Assembly (NCBI GenBank): GCA_013298865.1
Contig: JAAFJL010000004.1
Coordinates: 1 to 64,000, forward strand
Direction of reading: 5' to 3'
Source: Cytophagales bacterium
GTDB taxonomy: Bacteria > Bacteroidota > Bacteroidia > Cytophagales > Spirosomataceae
DNA length: 64,000 nt
Shown: positions 54,774 to 63,200 of the stretch, piece by piece
How the letters are laid out: every line of letters starts with the position of its first letter
How positions within the stretch are numbered: the first letter of the stretch is position 1
The notes under the pieces: generated by a model
The model's database searches: none
What the model was told of the DNA's origin: nothing
The model's input: the letters and a program-made list of their open reading frames with translations, nothing else
Translations under genes and position numbers: made by a program

Positions 54774-56489
54774 TTACTCAAACCATTTCATAACTTCATC
54801 CTTTTGTGGAATTGAAATATCTAATTTCAATTTCTTTCTCATTCCTCCCAAATCGTTAAAAACTTTATTAGGATTTGCTTCTTTCAAGGCTGTGATAGTC
54901 ATGAAGCCCATTTTTTGCAATACTGGAATCCATTCAACTGGTACGCCAATGGCTTGATATTCAGCCTCAGTAGCCATTTCTGATTTCTTTTCTGGACGCA
55001 TCTGTGGGAAGAAAAGTACTTCTTGGATAGACGTTTGATTAGTCATCAACATCGTTAGGCGGTCAATCCCTATACCTATTCCTGCTGTTGGGGGCATTCC
55101 GTACTCTAATGAACGCAAGAAATCTTCATCCATTGCCATAGCTTCATCATCCCCTCTTTCTGCTAATTTCAACTGTTCTTCAAAACGTTCACGCTGGTCG
55201 ATTGGATCATTTAATTCTGAATAAGCATTGGCAATTTCTTTTCCATTAACAAATAATTCAAAACGCTCAACTAAACCTGGTTTACTTCGATGTTTTTTAG
55301 TCAAAGGAGACATTTCGACAGGATAATCAATAATAAAAGTTGGCTGAATCAGGTTTGCTTCTACTTTTTCACCAAAGATTTCATCAATCAATTTACCAGT
55401 TCCCATAGTGCCATCAACTTCAATTCCCCATGATTTACAGTGTCCACGAAGGGTTTCTTCGTCCATACCTTCCACATTTACGCCAGTATATTTTTCGATT
55501 GCTCCAGCGATACTCAATTTAGTAAACTCGCCACCAAATTCGATTTCATTTTCCCCTACTTTAATATTTGTTTGCCCATTGGTTGCTAATGCTACTTTTT
55601 CAAAAATCTCTTCGGTGATTTTCATCATCCAGTTATAATCTTTATAAGCAACATAAAACTCCAAAGAAGTGAATTCTGGATTATGAGTTCTGTCCATACC
55701 TTCGTTTCTGAACATTTTACCGAACTCATAAACACCATCAAAACCACCAACAATTAATCTTTTTAGGTATAATTCATTGGCAATACGCATAAATAGGGGC
55801 ATATCAAGCGTATTATGATGCGTTTTGAACGGACGAGCAGATGCACCACCATGAATTGATTGAAGAATCGGCGTTTCAACTTCAAGCCAACCTTTTGCAT
55901 CAAACATTGACCGCATGGTTGTAACGATTCTTGAACGTTTCAAGAAAATATCTTTGATTTCTGGATTTACAATTAAATCCACATAACGCTGACGATAACG
56001 CATTTCTGGATCTGTAAAACCGTCAAAAATTTTACCATCTTCATCTCTTTTTACTACGGGTAATGGCTTTAAAGATTTATTCAAAATCTTGAATTCGGTA
56101 ACATGGATAGAGGTTTCTCCTGTTTGTGTCGTAAAAACATAGCCCTTTGCTCCGATAATATCACCAATATCTAAGAGTTTTTTGAAGACCGTATTGTAAA
56201 GTGTCTTGTCTTCGTCGGGGCATAAATCATCTCTACGAAAATATAATTGAATCCGTCCAGTTGAATCTTGTAATTCAGCAAAAGAGGCACTTCCCATAAT
56301 TCGGAAAGACATCAAACGCCCCGCAATAGAAATACTTTTATAATCTATTTTATTGTTTTCATAGTTCTTCAAAATATCTTCAGCCGTAACATTGACTTCA
56401 AACATTTCGGCTGGATATGGGTCAATTCCCATTTTTATCAATTCTTCTCGCTTCTGACGACGAAGTAGTTCTTGTTCTGAAAGTATCAT
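54774..56489 (-). CDS. lysS: lysine-tRNA ligase, class II
   Basis: 571 residues. An N-terminal OB-fold anticodon-binding domain (residues ~55-155, [20 protein letters not shown]) is followed by the class II core. Motif 2 is [20 protein letters not shown] and motif 3 is [13 protein letters not shown]. The last ~65 residues after QMRPEKK ([20 protein letters not shown]) form an extra helical domain with a helix-hairpin-helix-like look, typical of Bacteroidota LysS and absent from E. coli. It joins lysine to tRNA-Lys in the cytoplasm. Single gene with its own terminator. Confidence 0.95.
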   Translation of the reverse strand: MILSEQELLRRQKREELIKMGIDPYPAEMFEVNVTAEDILKNYENNKIDYKSISIAGRLMSFRIMGSASFAELQDSTGRIQLYFRRDDLCPDEDKTLYNTVFKKLLDIGDIIGAKGYVFTTQTGETSIHVTEFKILNKSLKPLPVVKRDEDGKIFDGFTDPEMRYRQRYVDLIVNPEIKDIFLKRSRIVTTMRSMFDAKGWLEVETPILQSIHGGASARPFKTHHNTLDMPLFMRIANELYLKRLIVGGFDGVYEFGKMFRNEGMDRTHNPEFTSLEFYVAYKDYNWMMKITEEIFEKVALATNGQTNIKVGENEIEFGGEFTKLSIAGAIEKYTGVNVEGMDEETLRGHCKSWGIEVDGTMGTGKLIDEIFGEKVEANLIQPTFIIDYPVEMSPLTKKHRSKPGLVERFELFVNGKEIANAYSELNDPIDQRERFEEQLKLAERGDDEAMAMDEDFLRSLEYGMPPTAGIGIGIDRLTMLMTNQTSIQEVLFFPQMRPEKKSEMATEAEYQAIGVPVEWIPVLQKMGFMTITALKEANPNKVFNDLGGMRKKLKLDISIPQKDEVMKWFE

Positions 56490-56629
56490 TTTCTGCTTTT
56501 GATTATCTTTTACAAAATTATAAATAAATCGTGTAAAATGTCAATCGAAGTTCTATTTCCTTGTACTTTTCTGAGTTTTTATGTTTTAGAAAGAGTTTAC
56601 TAATTCACAGATTTGAGGTTTTCTTTTGT

Positions 56630-58648
56630 TTAATAAATCATTCCAATTGTTCTGTCATAATCATAATTGTCAGACGTAAAACCTAACCATTTCAGTAATT
56701 GGTTAGCTACTTCTCCATCATTTCTCGTAAAATCAATATTTGTTTGCAATTCTTTCCAGATGTTTTTCCAATTAGTGGGGTTAGATAATTGACTTTCATC
56801 TTTACCAAATTTTGTTGAGGCAATACCATCCGACATAGCAATGATTGCCGTGAAATCCTCTATAACCATGAAATGAATCCGTTGATACAGTTCATTTTGC
56901 TGCATAATTTCTGGCATGGTGATATAAGGGATTTGGGATGATAAGTTAAACCCTTTTTCTCTCAAAAAAGCTGCTTGTCCACTATTCATATCAAAGACTC
57001 CCAAGTTACCGTCGCCGACCCAAAGTGTGCCTATGAACCAACCAAAATCATATTTTTTGGCTATTAGCATTATTAGAGAAGTAGCGAAATTATTGACCAT
57101 TGTATTCTTTTCACTGGCTTCGTCTTCGATACTTTTATAAACATTGTAGGCAGTCATACCGAAAGTGTTGTACAACGTATCCCCAACAGATTTTTTTGTG
57201 CCATTATTCAAAACATAGTCATTGATGAGACTATCCAAACTGGCTGGAATGTGCTGTGACAGTGTTTCAAGTGTCATATTTACCGCCAATTGTGAACCTT
57301 TTGAACTATAAGGTGCGGTCTCTGAGCCTGATGCTAAAGCAAGTATATGCCATTGATTATTAGATAAATAGCTCTGCGAATAATCATTTTTCCGAGGATT
57401 TCCTGCTTGTCCAGATTTATTGCCACGACGGCTGGCAAAGGTCATGTATTTATCTCCACTGCCAGAAAAACCTTTATCATTATCTGGTTTCCAGTCTGGA
57501 TTTGAGGTATCAGAAGGTTGCTCTTTAATCGTTTCTTGAACTGGAATTGGTGGTTGAGGTTGATTAAAATTAGCTAAAATATCATCAAGTGATTTGGGCT
57601 TTGTTTCTGTATGATTTTCTTCTGGTAAATCCATTAAAGAGGTAAATCTTGGAGGTTCAGATTGAAGATTTTCTTCCATTTGATTGGCTATTGAATCCAA
57701 TGTAATGGGAGCTTCTTCTACTGGGATTTCTTCAACGAAGGAATCGTGTTCCGTTAGATTAAGGACAGGATGTTCTTCTTCTGCGGAATTTGTATTTTGC
57801 TGAACTTCTTCTTCAACAGGAGCTACAAATGGACTAAATGGTACTGCTGGTTTTTCTTCGACAGGAGCTACAAATGGACTAAATGGTACTGCTGGTTTTT
57901 CTTCAACAGGAGCTACAAATGGGCTAAATGGTACTGCTGGCTTTTCTTCAACAGGAGCTACAAATGGACTAAATGGTACTGCTGGTTTTTCTTCAACAGG
58001 AGCTACAAATGAGCTAAATGGTACTGCTGGTTTTTCTTCAACAGGAGCTACAAATGGGCTAAATGGCACTGCTGGTTTTTCTTCAACAGGAGCTACAAAT
58101 GGACTAAATGGCACTGCTGGCTTTTCTTCTGGATTTGCTAAACTTGAAAAAACTGGTGTTGGTTCTGGAGTCTTTTCTGGCGGAGCAACTAATGAACTAA
58201 AAGAGGTTACAGGTTTTTCTTCCGATTTTACCAATGTTGAAAATGTGGCAGGAGTATTTTGTTGCTGAACTGGCTTAGGTATCGACACAGGAGCAGGTTC
58301 TGGTCTTGTTGATTTCCCAAATAATTTTAGAATTGGAGAAAAAATCGACTCTTTTTCAACTACAAATTCTTCTTCGGAGGTTGAACCAATGAATGAACTT
58401 TGTGAAGAAAAAGGTACATTCACGACTACTGGAGGCTCTTGCTGAACAGGCTTTTGTACAGATTGTGGTGGCTTAACTACCTCATTACCTGTTACATGGG
58501 CATAAAATCCGTCCCAGTTTTCTATAATTTTTCCATCTAAGAAAGGAACAATAATCGACAAGAAATCTTCAAATGGAAGTTGGTCCATTTGGAGAGATGG
58601 GTATTTCTCGGAAATAACCTTTTTGATATATTCGGAGAGCTGGGACAT
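56630..58648 (-). CDS. PP2C-like phosphatase with seven 15-residue tandem repeats
   Basis: 672 residues, no signal peptide. Residues 1-~65 form a small helical domain (SEYIKKVISEKYPSLQMDQL). A long proline- and glutamate-rich region follows, containing seven repeats of PAVPFSPFVAPVEEK. A further acidic linker leads to a C-terminal PP2C_2-type domain (~residues 410-672): MTFASRRGNKSGQAGNPRKN, WHILALASGSETAPYSSKGS, WVGDGNLGVFDMNSGQAAFL and IIAMSDGIASTKFG. These include the D-G-N/S-D-G metal positions, though the first Asp of classical PP2C (DGxG) appears as SGSE. It may be a degenerate phosphatase or pseudo-enzyme with a flexible tether. Confidence 0.75.
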   Translation of the reverse strand: MSQLSEYIKKVISEKYPSLQMDQLPFEDFLSIIVPFLDGKIIENWDGFYAHVTGNEVVKPPQSVQKPVQQEPPVVVNVPFSSQSSFIGSTSEEEFVVEKESIFSPILKLFGKSTRPEPAPVSIPKPVQQQNTPATFSTLVKSEEKPVTSFSSLVAPPEKTPEPTPVFSSLANPEEKPAVPFSPFVAPVEEKPAVPFSPFVAPVEEKPAVPFSSFVAPVEEKPAVPFSPFVAPVEEKPAVPFSPFVAPVEEKPAVPFSPFVAPVEEKPAVPFSPFVAPVEEEVQQNTNSAEEEHPVLNLTEHDSFVEEIPVEEAPITLDSIANQMEENLQSEPPRFTSLMDLPEENHTETKPKSLDDILANFNQPQPPIPVQETIKEQPSDTSNPDWKPDNDKGFSGSGDKYMTFASRRGNKSGQAGNPRKNDYSQSYLSNNQWHILALASGSETAPYSSKGSQLAVNMTLETLSQHIPASLDSLINDYVLNNGTKKSVGDTLYNTFGMTAYNVYKSIEDEASEKNTMVNNFATSLIMLIAKKYDFGWFIGTLWVGDGNLGVFDMNSGQAAFLREKGFNLSSQIPYITMPEIMQQNELYQRIHFMVIEDFTAIIAMSDGIASTKFGKDESQLSNPTNWKNIWKELQTNIDFTRNDGEVANQLLKWLGFTSDNYDYDRTIGMIY
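57811..58125. repeat. seven 45-bp coding tandem repeats
   Basis: Seven in-frame copies of a 45-bp unit, differing at a few synonymous positions plus one Ser/Pro change (unit 3: PFSSF). The near identity implies recent expansion by slippage or recombination. Copy number is likely to vary between strains without breaking the frame. Confidence 0.9.
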
Positions 58649-58783
58649 GAATAATGTTTTATTAGATGATATTTTTTAAAATTAGGAAAAAGTTTTGATA
58701 TTCTGCACGCACTTTACCATTACCGAGTTAAAGGTTTATTACTTTTGTGTTACTAATCAATCAAACGTCGTTTTTAAACAATT

Positions 58784-59518
58784 ATGAAAAAAATTCTTGA
58801 TTACATTCTCAGTGCAATTTATTGGTTATATTTCTTAATTTGCCTCTTGATTTTCCATCCGATTCAAATGTTTTGTTTTCACATACTCGGGCGGAGAATT
58901 CATCAAAAATCAGTTCATGTGCTTAATTTTTTCTTGTTATACGGGGCATTAATTTTAGGAACGAAAATACGATTTGTAGAAAAAACTAAACTTCCAACCG
59001 ACAAACCCGTAATTTTTATAGCCAATCACCAGAGTGTTTTTGATATTATTGGGATGATTTGGTTTCTGAGAAAAAACTTTCCTGTTTTTGTTTCTAAAAT
59101 TGAATTGTCAAAAGGAATCCCTTCTATTTCGTATAATTTGCATAAAAGTGGAGCAGCATTAATTGACCGAAATGATGGTAAACAAGCAATAGTCGAGATT
59201 GCCAAGCTGGCAAAAATGATTGAAGATACTAATTTTTCCGCTTGTATTTTCCCCGAAGGCACACGCTCTCGGACGGGAATAATGAAGCCTTTTGCAGTAG
59301 GTGGGGTGGCGATTTTGTTGAAAAAAGCACCGAACGCCATCGTTGTACCTGTGGCGATAGACAACGTTTATCAAATGAATCCCAAAGGGTATTTCCCCTT
59401 AGTGAGTTTCAAGACATTGACTTGGACACAACTCGCCCCGATAGACAGAACAGGAAAAACCCCAGAACAAATTGTAGAAGAAGCCAGAGAAGCAATCGCC
59501 GCTGCGGTAGTCGTATAG
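58784..59518 (+). CDS. plsC: 1-acyl-sn-glycerol-3-phosphate acyltransferase
   Basis: 244 residues with an N-terminal membrane helix (IYWLYFLICLLIFHPIQMF). The acyltransferase motifs are in order: NHQSVFD (the NHxxxxD catalytic motif, about residues 82-88), SKIELSKGIP, and FPEGTRSRTG (about 162-171), then PVAIDN. It makes phosphatidic acid from lysophosphatidic acid at the inner membrane. The gene stands alone with a terminator at 59534. Confidence 0.92.
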   Translation: MKKILDYILSAIYWLYFLICLLIFHPIQMFCFHILGRRIHQKSVHVLNFFLLYGALILGTKIRFVEKTKLPTDKPVIFIANHQSVFDIIGMIWFLRKNFPVFVSKIELSKGIPSISYNLHKSGAALIDRNDGKQAIVEIAKLAKMIEDTNFSACIFPEGTRSRTGIMKPFAVGGVAILLKKAPNAIVVPVAIDNVYQMNPKGYFPLVSFKTLTWTQLAPIDRTGKTPEQIVEEAREAIAAAVVV

Positions 59519-59533
59519 AAAGAGTTTATAATT

Positions 59534-59570
59534 AAAAAAGCAGGCATACGAGATGTATGTCTGCTTTTTT
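59534..59570. terminator. bidirectional intrinsic terminator
   Basis: A 16-bp stem with one G-U pair: AAAAAAGCAGGCATAC (59534-59549) with GTATGTCTGCTTTTTT (59555-59570). It separates plsC from the convergent membrane-protein gene. Confidence 0.85.
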
Positions 59571-59585
59571 GGGTTTCTGGAATAT

Positions 59586-60101
59586 TCATTGTTCGAGAAC
59601 CTCCTCTTTTTTAACTTCTAAAACAATAAAATCTATAATTGCTAACCAAAGAATTGTAATTGAAATAATGGCGTAATCATTTGATGAAATATGAAAAAGA
59701 TGAGAGATAATATTTCCTAAATAGGCTATAACCCAAATTAGTTTTAAAATATCTAAATGCCTTTTTTCTCGTTTATTAATAAAACTTACTAAGTAAGAAA
59801 ATAGAACAATGCAAGTCCCTAAAATAACTAAAATGTTGGCATAATTCCAATGTAAAACTTTTATTAGTCCCCCAATAAGAGACAAGCCAAAACCCATAAT
59901 TATCAATAATAAATATTTAGTTTTAAGCAAACTTCCATTTAATACAAGCATCCAAAAGCCTAACAATAATCCAATACTATTTCCCCCTTCTGCAAGAATA
60001 AAACTAAAATCGTTTCTGTAGCCTAATGCAAATAATATACTACCGATTATGGTAGAAATAAATAGAACTCCGATAACGAAAAAAAAGTATTTAAGGGGCA
60101 T
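59586..60101 (-). CDS. membrane protein with a GldL-like helix pair
   Basis: 171 residues, about five to six membrane helices. One segment (GFGLSLIGGLIKVLHWNYA) recalls the GxxIxGALFKIxHW motif of GldL and its many stand-alone relatives in Bacteroidota. The rest has no motif. It is probably not GldL, since gldKLMN partners are absent. It may be cotranscribed with the decayed small membrane gene and the HigBA genes upstream on the same strand. Confidence 0.6.
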   Translation of the reverse strand: MPLKYFFFVIGVLFISTIIGSILFALGYRNDFSFILAEGGNSIGLLLGFWMLVLNGSLLKTKYLLLIIMGFGLSLIGGLIKVLHWNYANILVILGTCIVLFSYLVSFINKREKRHLDILKLIWVIAYLGNIISHLFHISSNDYAIISITILWLAIIDFIVLEVKKEEVLEQ

Positions 60102-60122
60102 TCTGCTGGTAGATTATGTCAT

Positions 60123-60433
60123 TCATCTCGTTTTATTTGCAATCCCAATAATAGTGAATATGAAGCCTAAAAAATTATTCCCCATAAAAAGATTGTGACA
60201 ATACCATTTGATGAAAAATACGAAATCAATGCAAGTACAAAACCACCACCTAAGAAAACGATTCCTAATATGAGATACATAGAGCCATCTTTTTTAGCTT
60301 TTTTACTTGATTCCTTAGCCAAAGAATTATAATCTTCTATGTATTTTTCTGTTAAAGTATGAACTTGATTTTCGTCTCCTCCTTCGTTTTTAATGAGGTT
60401 TTTTATCTCATCTATTCCTTTACCTTCATACAA
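60123..60433 (-). pseudogene. small membrane protein gene with a broken frame and no ATG
   Basis: The readable frame (60433 down to a stop at 60167) encodes ~88 residues: a helical N-part (GIDEIKNLIKNEGGDENQV) and a membrane helix (MYLILGIVFLGGGFVLALIS). No ATG precedes it; the frame is open back to ~60502, with TTG at 60433 as the only early start. The stop comes inside a second hydrophobic segment (GIIF) at a run of six A's (60169-60174). One extra base there would continue as LGFIFTIIGIANKTR, ending at 60123. A frameshift or a sequencing error in the run explains it; slippage is also possible. Confidence 0.5.
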
Positions 60434-60494
60434 AAGTTGGAATGCTTTTCTTTGAACAAATCGAATGTCTTTTTGTGGTATTATAAGTACAACT

Positions 60495-60809
60495 TTATTG
60501 TCCTACGCTAATATTTAGATTTGGCAATTCAACCTGTAATTTCACTTTTGCTTTTAACGCTGTGAATACTCTCATCAAAGTATCAATAGTAGCATTATTA
60601 GCATTGCTCTCAAGTCTTGAGATTTGTGCTTTTTGGACACCAATAAGTTTCCCTAATTCTTCTTGTGTCATATGCCTTTCTTGGCGTGTTTGTTTGATAG
60701 CTTTACCTATTAAATCCATTTGTAACTCATATTCAAAAATATCTCTATCGGGGGTGCCAATCTTCCCGATAAGTGTATCTTGAACCTCTGCTAATGTATA
60801 TGTTTTCAT
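60495..60809 (-). CDS. higA: HigA-like XRE antitoxin
   Basis: 104 residues from ATG 60809; a start nine residues earlier would overlap the toxin gene. The DNA-binding domain is MDLIGKAIKQTRQERHMTQE ... GVQKAQISRLESNANNATID, a standard XRE helix-turn-helix. Its position 7 nt after a HigB-type toxin gene, in toxin-antitoxin order, marks it as HigA. It should neutralise HigB and repress the operon. Confidence 0.85.
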   Translation of the reverse strand: MKTYTLAEVQDTLIGKIGTPDRDIFEYELQMDLIGKAIKQTRQERHMTQEELGKLIGVQKAQISRLESNANNATIDTLMRVFTALKAKVKLQVELPNLNISVGQ

Positions 60810-60816
60810 TATCTTT

Positions 60817-61161
60817 TTATTTATTTTTTTCTTCAAAATAGTTTATTCGCAACTGTTTTGCTCTCATAATTTCGTTGTCTGGGACTTTGCTTCGCTTCTT
60901 TATGAATCCATGTGTAGAGATTACTAATGTGTTTTCTGAATTCGTTTTGTCCCAAAATGCAAGTAAACGATATTGTAAACCCTGATATAGCGTTCTAAAT
61001 TCCCAAATATCATCATTTAGTTTTTTGAAAAGTTCTGGATCATGTTCTGTTTGAGCTTTACGAATATTATAAAGAATTTTCCCAGAGTGTTTTTTGTCAA
61101 GGTTACTCAAAAATTCAAACGCTTCATCTAAAAAAATAATGTCAAAAAAATGTTTATCCAT
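60817..61161 (-). CDS. higB: HigB-like toxin (Gp49/RelE superfamily)
   Basis: 114 residues of the phage Gp49-like HigB family: helical start FDIIFLDEAFEFLSNLDKK, then DDIWEFRTLYQGLQYRLLAFW, VISTHGFIKKRSKVPDNEIMRA. The KK...P..EI.RA ending is a family hallmark. These toxins cleave mRNA at the ribosome. It precedes its antitoxin gene, as in other HigBA loci. It may stabilise the chromosome segment around mlaE or serve in phage defence. Confidence 0.87.
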   Translation of the reverse strand: MDKHFFDIIFLDEAFEFLSNLDKKHSGKILYNIRKAQTEHDPELFKKLNDDIWEFRTLYQGLQYRLLAFWDKTNSENTLVISTHGFIKKRSKVPDNEIMRAKQLRINYFEEKNK

Positions 61162-61258
61162 TGGTTATATATTTCAGTAAAAATAATAATAAGTTTCATT
61201 AAATAGATACTATTTTAATTAAATCTATTACTTCTACAAATAAAAGTTTCTATCCCCC

Positions 61259-61993
61259 CTACCCAGAAATCAACAATTGGGCTAATAAATAATCGGCTAC
61301 TAAAACTGCAATACATGAGTTTGTTACGGCGATGGTACTGGCTTTGCCGACTTCTAAGGCTCCGCCGTTGGTGTAATAGCCTTGAAATGAGGAAATTGTA
61401 GCAATAAGATAAGCAAATACTACGGCTTTGATTAATGCCATCGTGATATTGAAAGGGACAAATCCGTAGCGTAATCCTGCGGCGTATTCTTCGGGTGTAA
61501 CTGCCCCCGTGAGGGTTCCTGCTAAATATCCGCCATAAATTGATAAAAATGCTGAGAGTGTCACCAACATTGGAAAGGTTATGATGGCGGCTACTAATTT
61601 AGGCAAAACTAAGTACGAAGCCGAGTTAATCCCCATCACTTCAAGTGCATCAATTTGTTCGGTTACTCGCATTGTGCCAAGACTTCCTGCAATATTTGAA
61701 CCTACTTTTCCAGAAAGCACCACACAGGTAATTGTTGGGGCAAGTTCCAGTATGGTCATGTCTCGGACAATGAGGGAAACAATGTATTTTGGCACAAAAG
61801 GGCTAACTAAATTGGCAGCAGTTTGCAAGCAAGTTACAGCACCAATAAAGGTAGAAACGATACTGACGATGAAAACTGAGTCAACGCCAATGAGGAGGCT
61901 TTCTTCAAAAATTAAGTTGAGATAAACCCGAAATTTTTCACGATTTCTAAATAATGAAGCTATGAAAAGTAGATATTTGCCTAATCGAGACAC
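61259..61993 (-). CDS. mlaE: MlaE/YrbE-family ABC transporter permease
   Basis: 244 residues with five or six membrane helices. Marks of the family are FIGAVTCLQTAANL, LELAPTITCVVLSGKVGSNIAGSLGTMRVTEQIDAL (its core GSNIAGSLGTMRVTEQIDAL is the signature that contacts the ATPase), and PKLVAAIITFPMLV. MlaE works with the ATPase MlaF and the MCE protein MlaD in moving phospholipids between membranes. Neither follows here; a HigBA pair lies directly downstream, so the operon appears interrupted or mlaF/mlaD are elsewhere. Confidence 0.9.
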   Translation of the reverse strand: MSRLGKYLLFIASLFRNREKFRVYLNLIFEESLLIGVDSVFIVSIVSTFIGAVTCLQTAANLVSPFVPKYIVSLIVRDMTILELAPTITCVVLSGKVGSNIAGSLGTMRVTEQIDALEVMGINSASYLVLPKLVAAIITFPMLVTLSAFLSIYGGYLAGTLTGAVTPEEYAAGLRYGFVPFNITMALIKAVVFAYLIATISSFQGYYTNGGALEVGKASTIAVTNSCIAVLVADYLLAQLLISG

Positions 61994-62046
61994 GTTGAAT
62001 GGGATTAAAATAAGTTTCTGTAAAGATAAGGGGATTTAATTTGAAA

Positions 62047-62157
62047 ATTTGGAAATGTACCAATTTGGAAATATGTCAATTTGAAAATGTATGAATTTGA
62101 AAATATATCAATTTGGTGGTGTGCCAATTTCCAAATTAACCAATTTCCAAATTACCT
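62047..62157. repeat. seven-unit 16-bp tandem repeat
   Basis: Seven units, the first at 15 bp and the rest at 16 bp, each beginning with AATTTG or AATTTCC, for example AATTTGGAAATATGTC (62062-62077) and AATTTGAAAATATATC (62094-62109). The last two units read AATTTCCAAATT, the complement of the AATTTGGAAATT form, so the tract is also partly palindromic. It overlaps the last few codons of the SGNH-like gene. Two units recur at 52525. Confidence 0.7.
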
Positions 62158-63183
62158 CATTTTCAAATCCTTTAAAATCTGTTTTGTCAGAATATCATTT
62201 GCTAATGCAGACGGGTGATTGTCGTGTGGAATATAATTTCCCTTTTGTACAGGGTTGAATAACTTTCTATAATCTAAATATTTTATCTTGTTGGCTTTCA
62301 GATAGTTAATGATATTTTCATCGGCTTCGTAATCTTCTGGATACATCGACGGATACATGATTACATAAAATTGGTCGTTGTGAAATTGCTTCTGATATTC
62401 CTTTGAAATTTCTTCTAAAACCTTGGCTGTTAGTGTAAAATGTTCTTCATTAAGCCTAAATGGATGTCCAATTTTGAAGAAACGAAAAAAACTACTTCCT
62501 GCCATTTTACTGTAAAACCATGTTCTGGTTGGGTGTACATCTCTGAAAAAACCTTTGTGAACGACTTGATTATTTTCTATTTCAAAATCTGGAGATTTCC
62601 CTTGATTGAAGGCATAATTAGACATCGAACCAATTGTTCTGTTCACATGGTCATGAATAAAAACAAAAAAGCCAATGCCTTCTTTCTGACTAACGTTTTT
62701 AGACAAAGAGTCATGTTGCAGTTTTATTAAAGCATGATTTGGACCAAAACCACTGTATCCAAAGTTATAACCTTGATAATTTCCTGAGTTTTTCGAGAAA
62801 TAAAAAGGAATTGTTTCATGATCATTCAGACCGTCTCCGAATGTAAATGAACAGCCCCAAAAAATCGCAAATTTCTCTTTTGTCGTAAGGCTATCAGGCG
62901 TAACTCTATGCCCGTTGGTGTCTAAACGATACGACATTGAGTAAATCAGGGTGTCCAAATAGGTTTTCTTTCCAGACTGAAAAGCCTTGCCATAAGGGCG
63001 GAATCCTAATAATGTATCTGGTTGAACTGCTTGGTAAAGTGTACCTGTGACAATTGGGACAGGTTTCTGGAAAAGTTTTCGCAAGAACATATTATACGCA
63101 AACTCTATAATTGCCAACATGATAACCACGGTGACAACAGAAACTGAAATATTGATAAGGAATGTTTTTAACTTCTTAAACAT
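62152..63183 (-). CDS. membrane-anchored SGNH-hydrolase-like protein
   Basis: 343 residues from ATG 63183. Earlier starts would overlap the neighbouring gene and add non-family sequence. An N-terminal membrane helix (SVSVVTVVIMLAIIEFAYN) is followed by a globular domain with FAIFWGCSFTFGDGLNDHET, close to the GDS block of SGNH esterases, GYNFGYSGFGPNHALIKL (Gly/Asn blocks), and the late DNHPSALANDILTKQ, in which D and H suit the block V catalytic pair (DxxHP). It likely de-O-acylates or modifies a surface polymer. The tandem partner starts 17 nt upstream on the same strand. Confidence 0.7.
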   Translation of the reverse strand: MFKKLKTFLINISVSVVTVVIMLAIIEFAYNMFLRKLFQKPVPIVTGTLYQAVQPDTLLGFRPYGKAFQSGKKTYLDTLIYSMSYRLDTNGHRVTPDSLTTKEKFAIFWGCSFTFGDGLNDHETIPFYFSKNSGNYQGYNFGYSGFGPNHALIKLQHDSLSKNVSQKEGIGFFVFIHDHVNRTIGSMSNYAFNQGKSPDFEIENNQVVHKGFFRDVHPTRTWFYSKMAGSSFFRFFKIGHPFRLNEEHFTLTAKVLEEISKEYQKQFHNDQFYVIMYPSMYPEDYEADENIINYLKANKIKYLDYRKLFNPVQKGNYIPHDNHPSALANDILTKQILKDLKMR

Positions 63184-63200
63184 AATTAAATGGCATAAAT

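Noticed and set aside
57770-58012. Plus-strand ORF with repeated FFFNRSYKW-type units
   Set aside because: It is the antisense shadow of the 45-bp tandem repeats in the minus-strand PP2C-like gene; periodicity there keeps all frames open.
57811-58125. Possible CRISPR array
   Set aside because: The repeats are contiguous without unique spacers and lie in frame inside a protein-coding gene.
62047-62157. Possible CRISPR-like or iteron array
   Set aside because: Units are only 16 bp, contiguous and degenerate, with no cas or replication initiator gene nearby.
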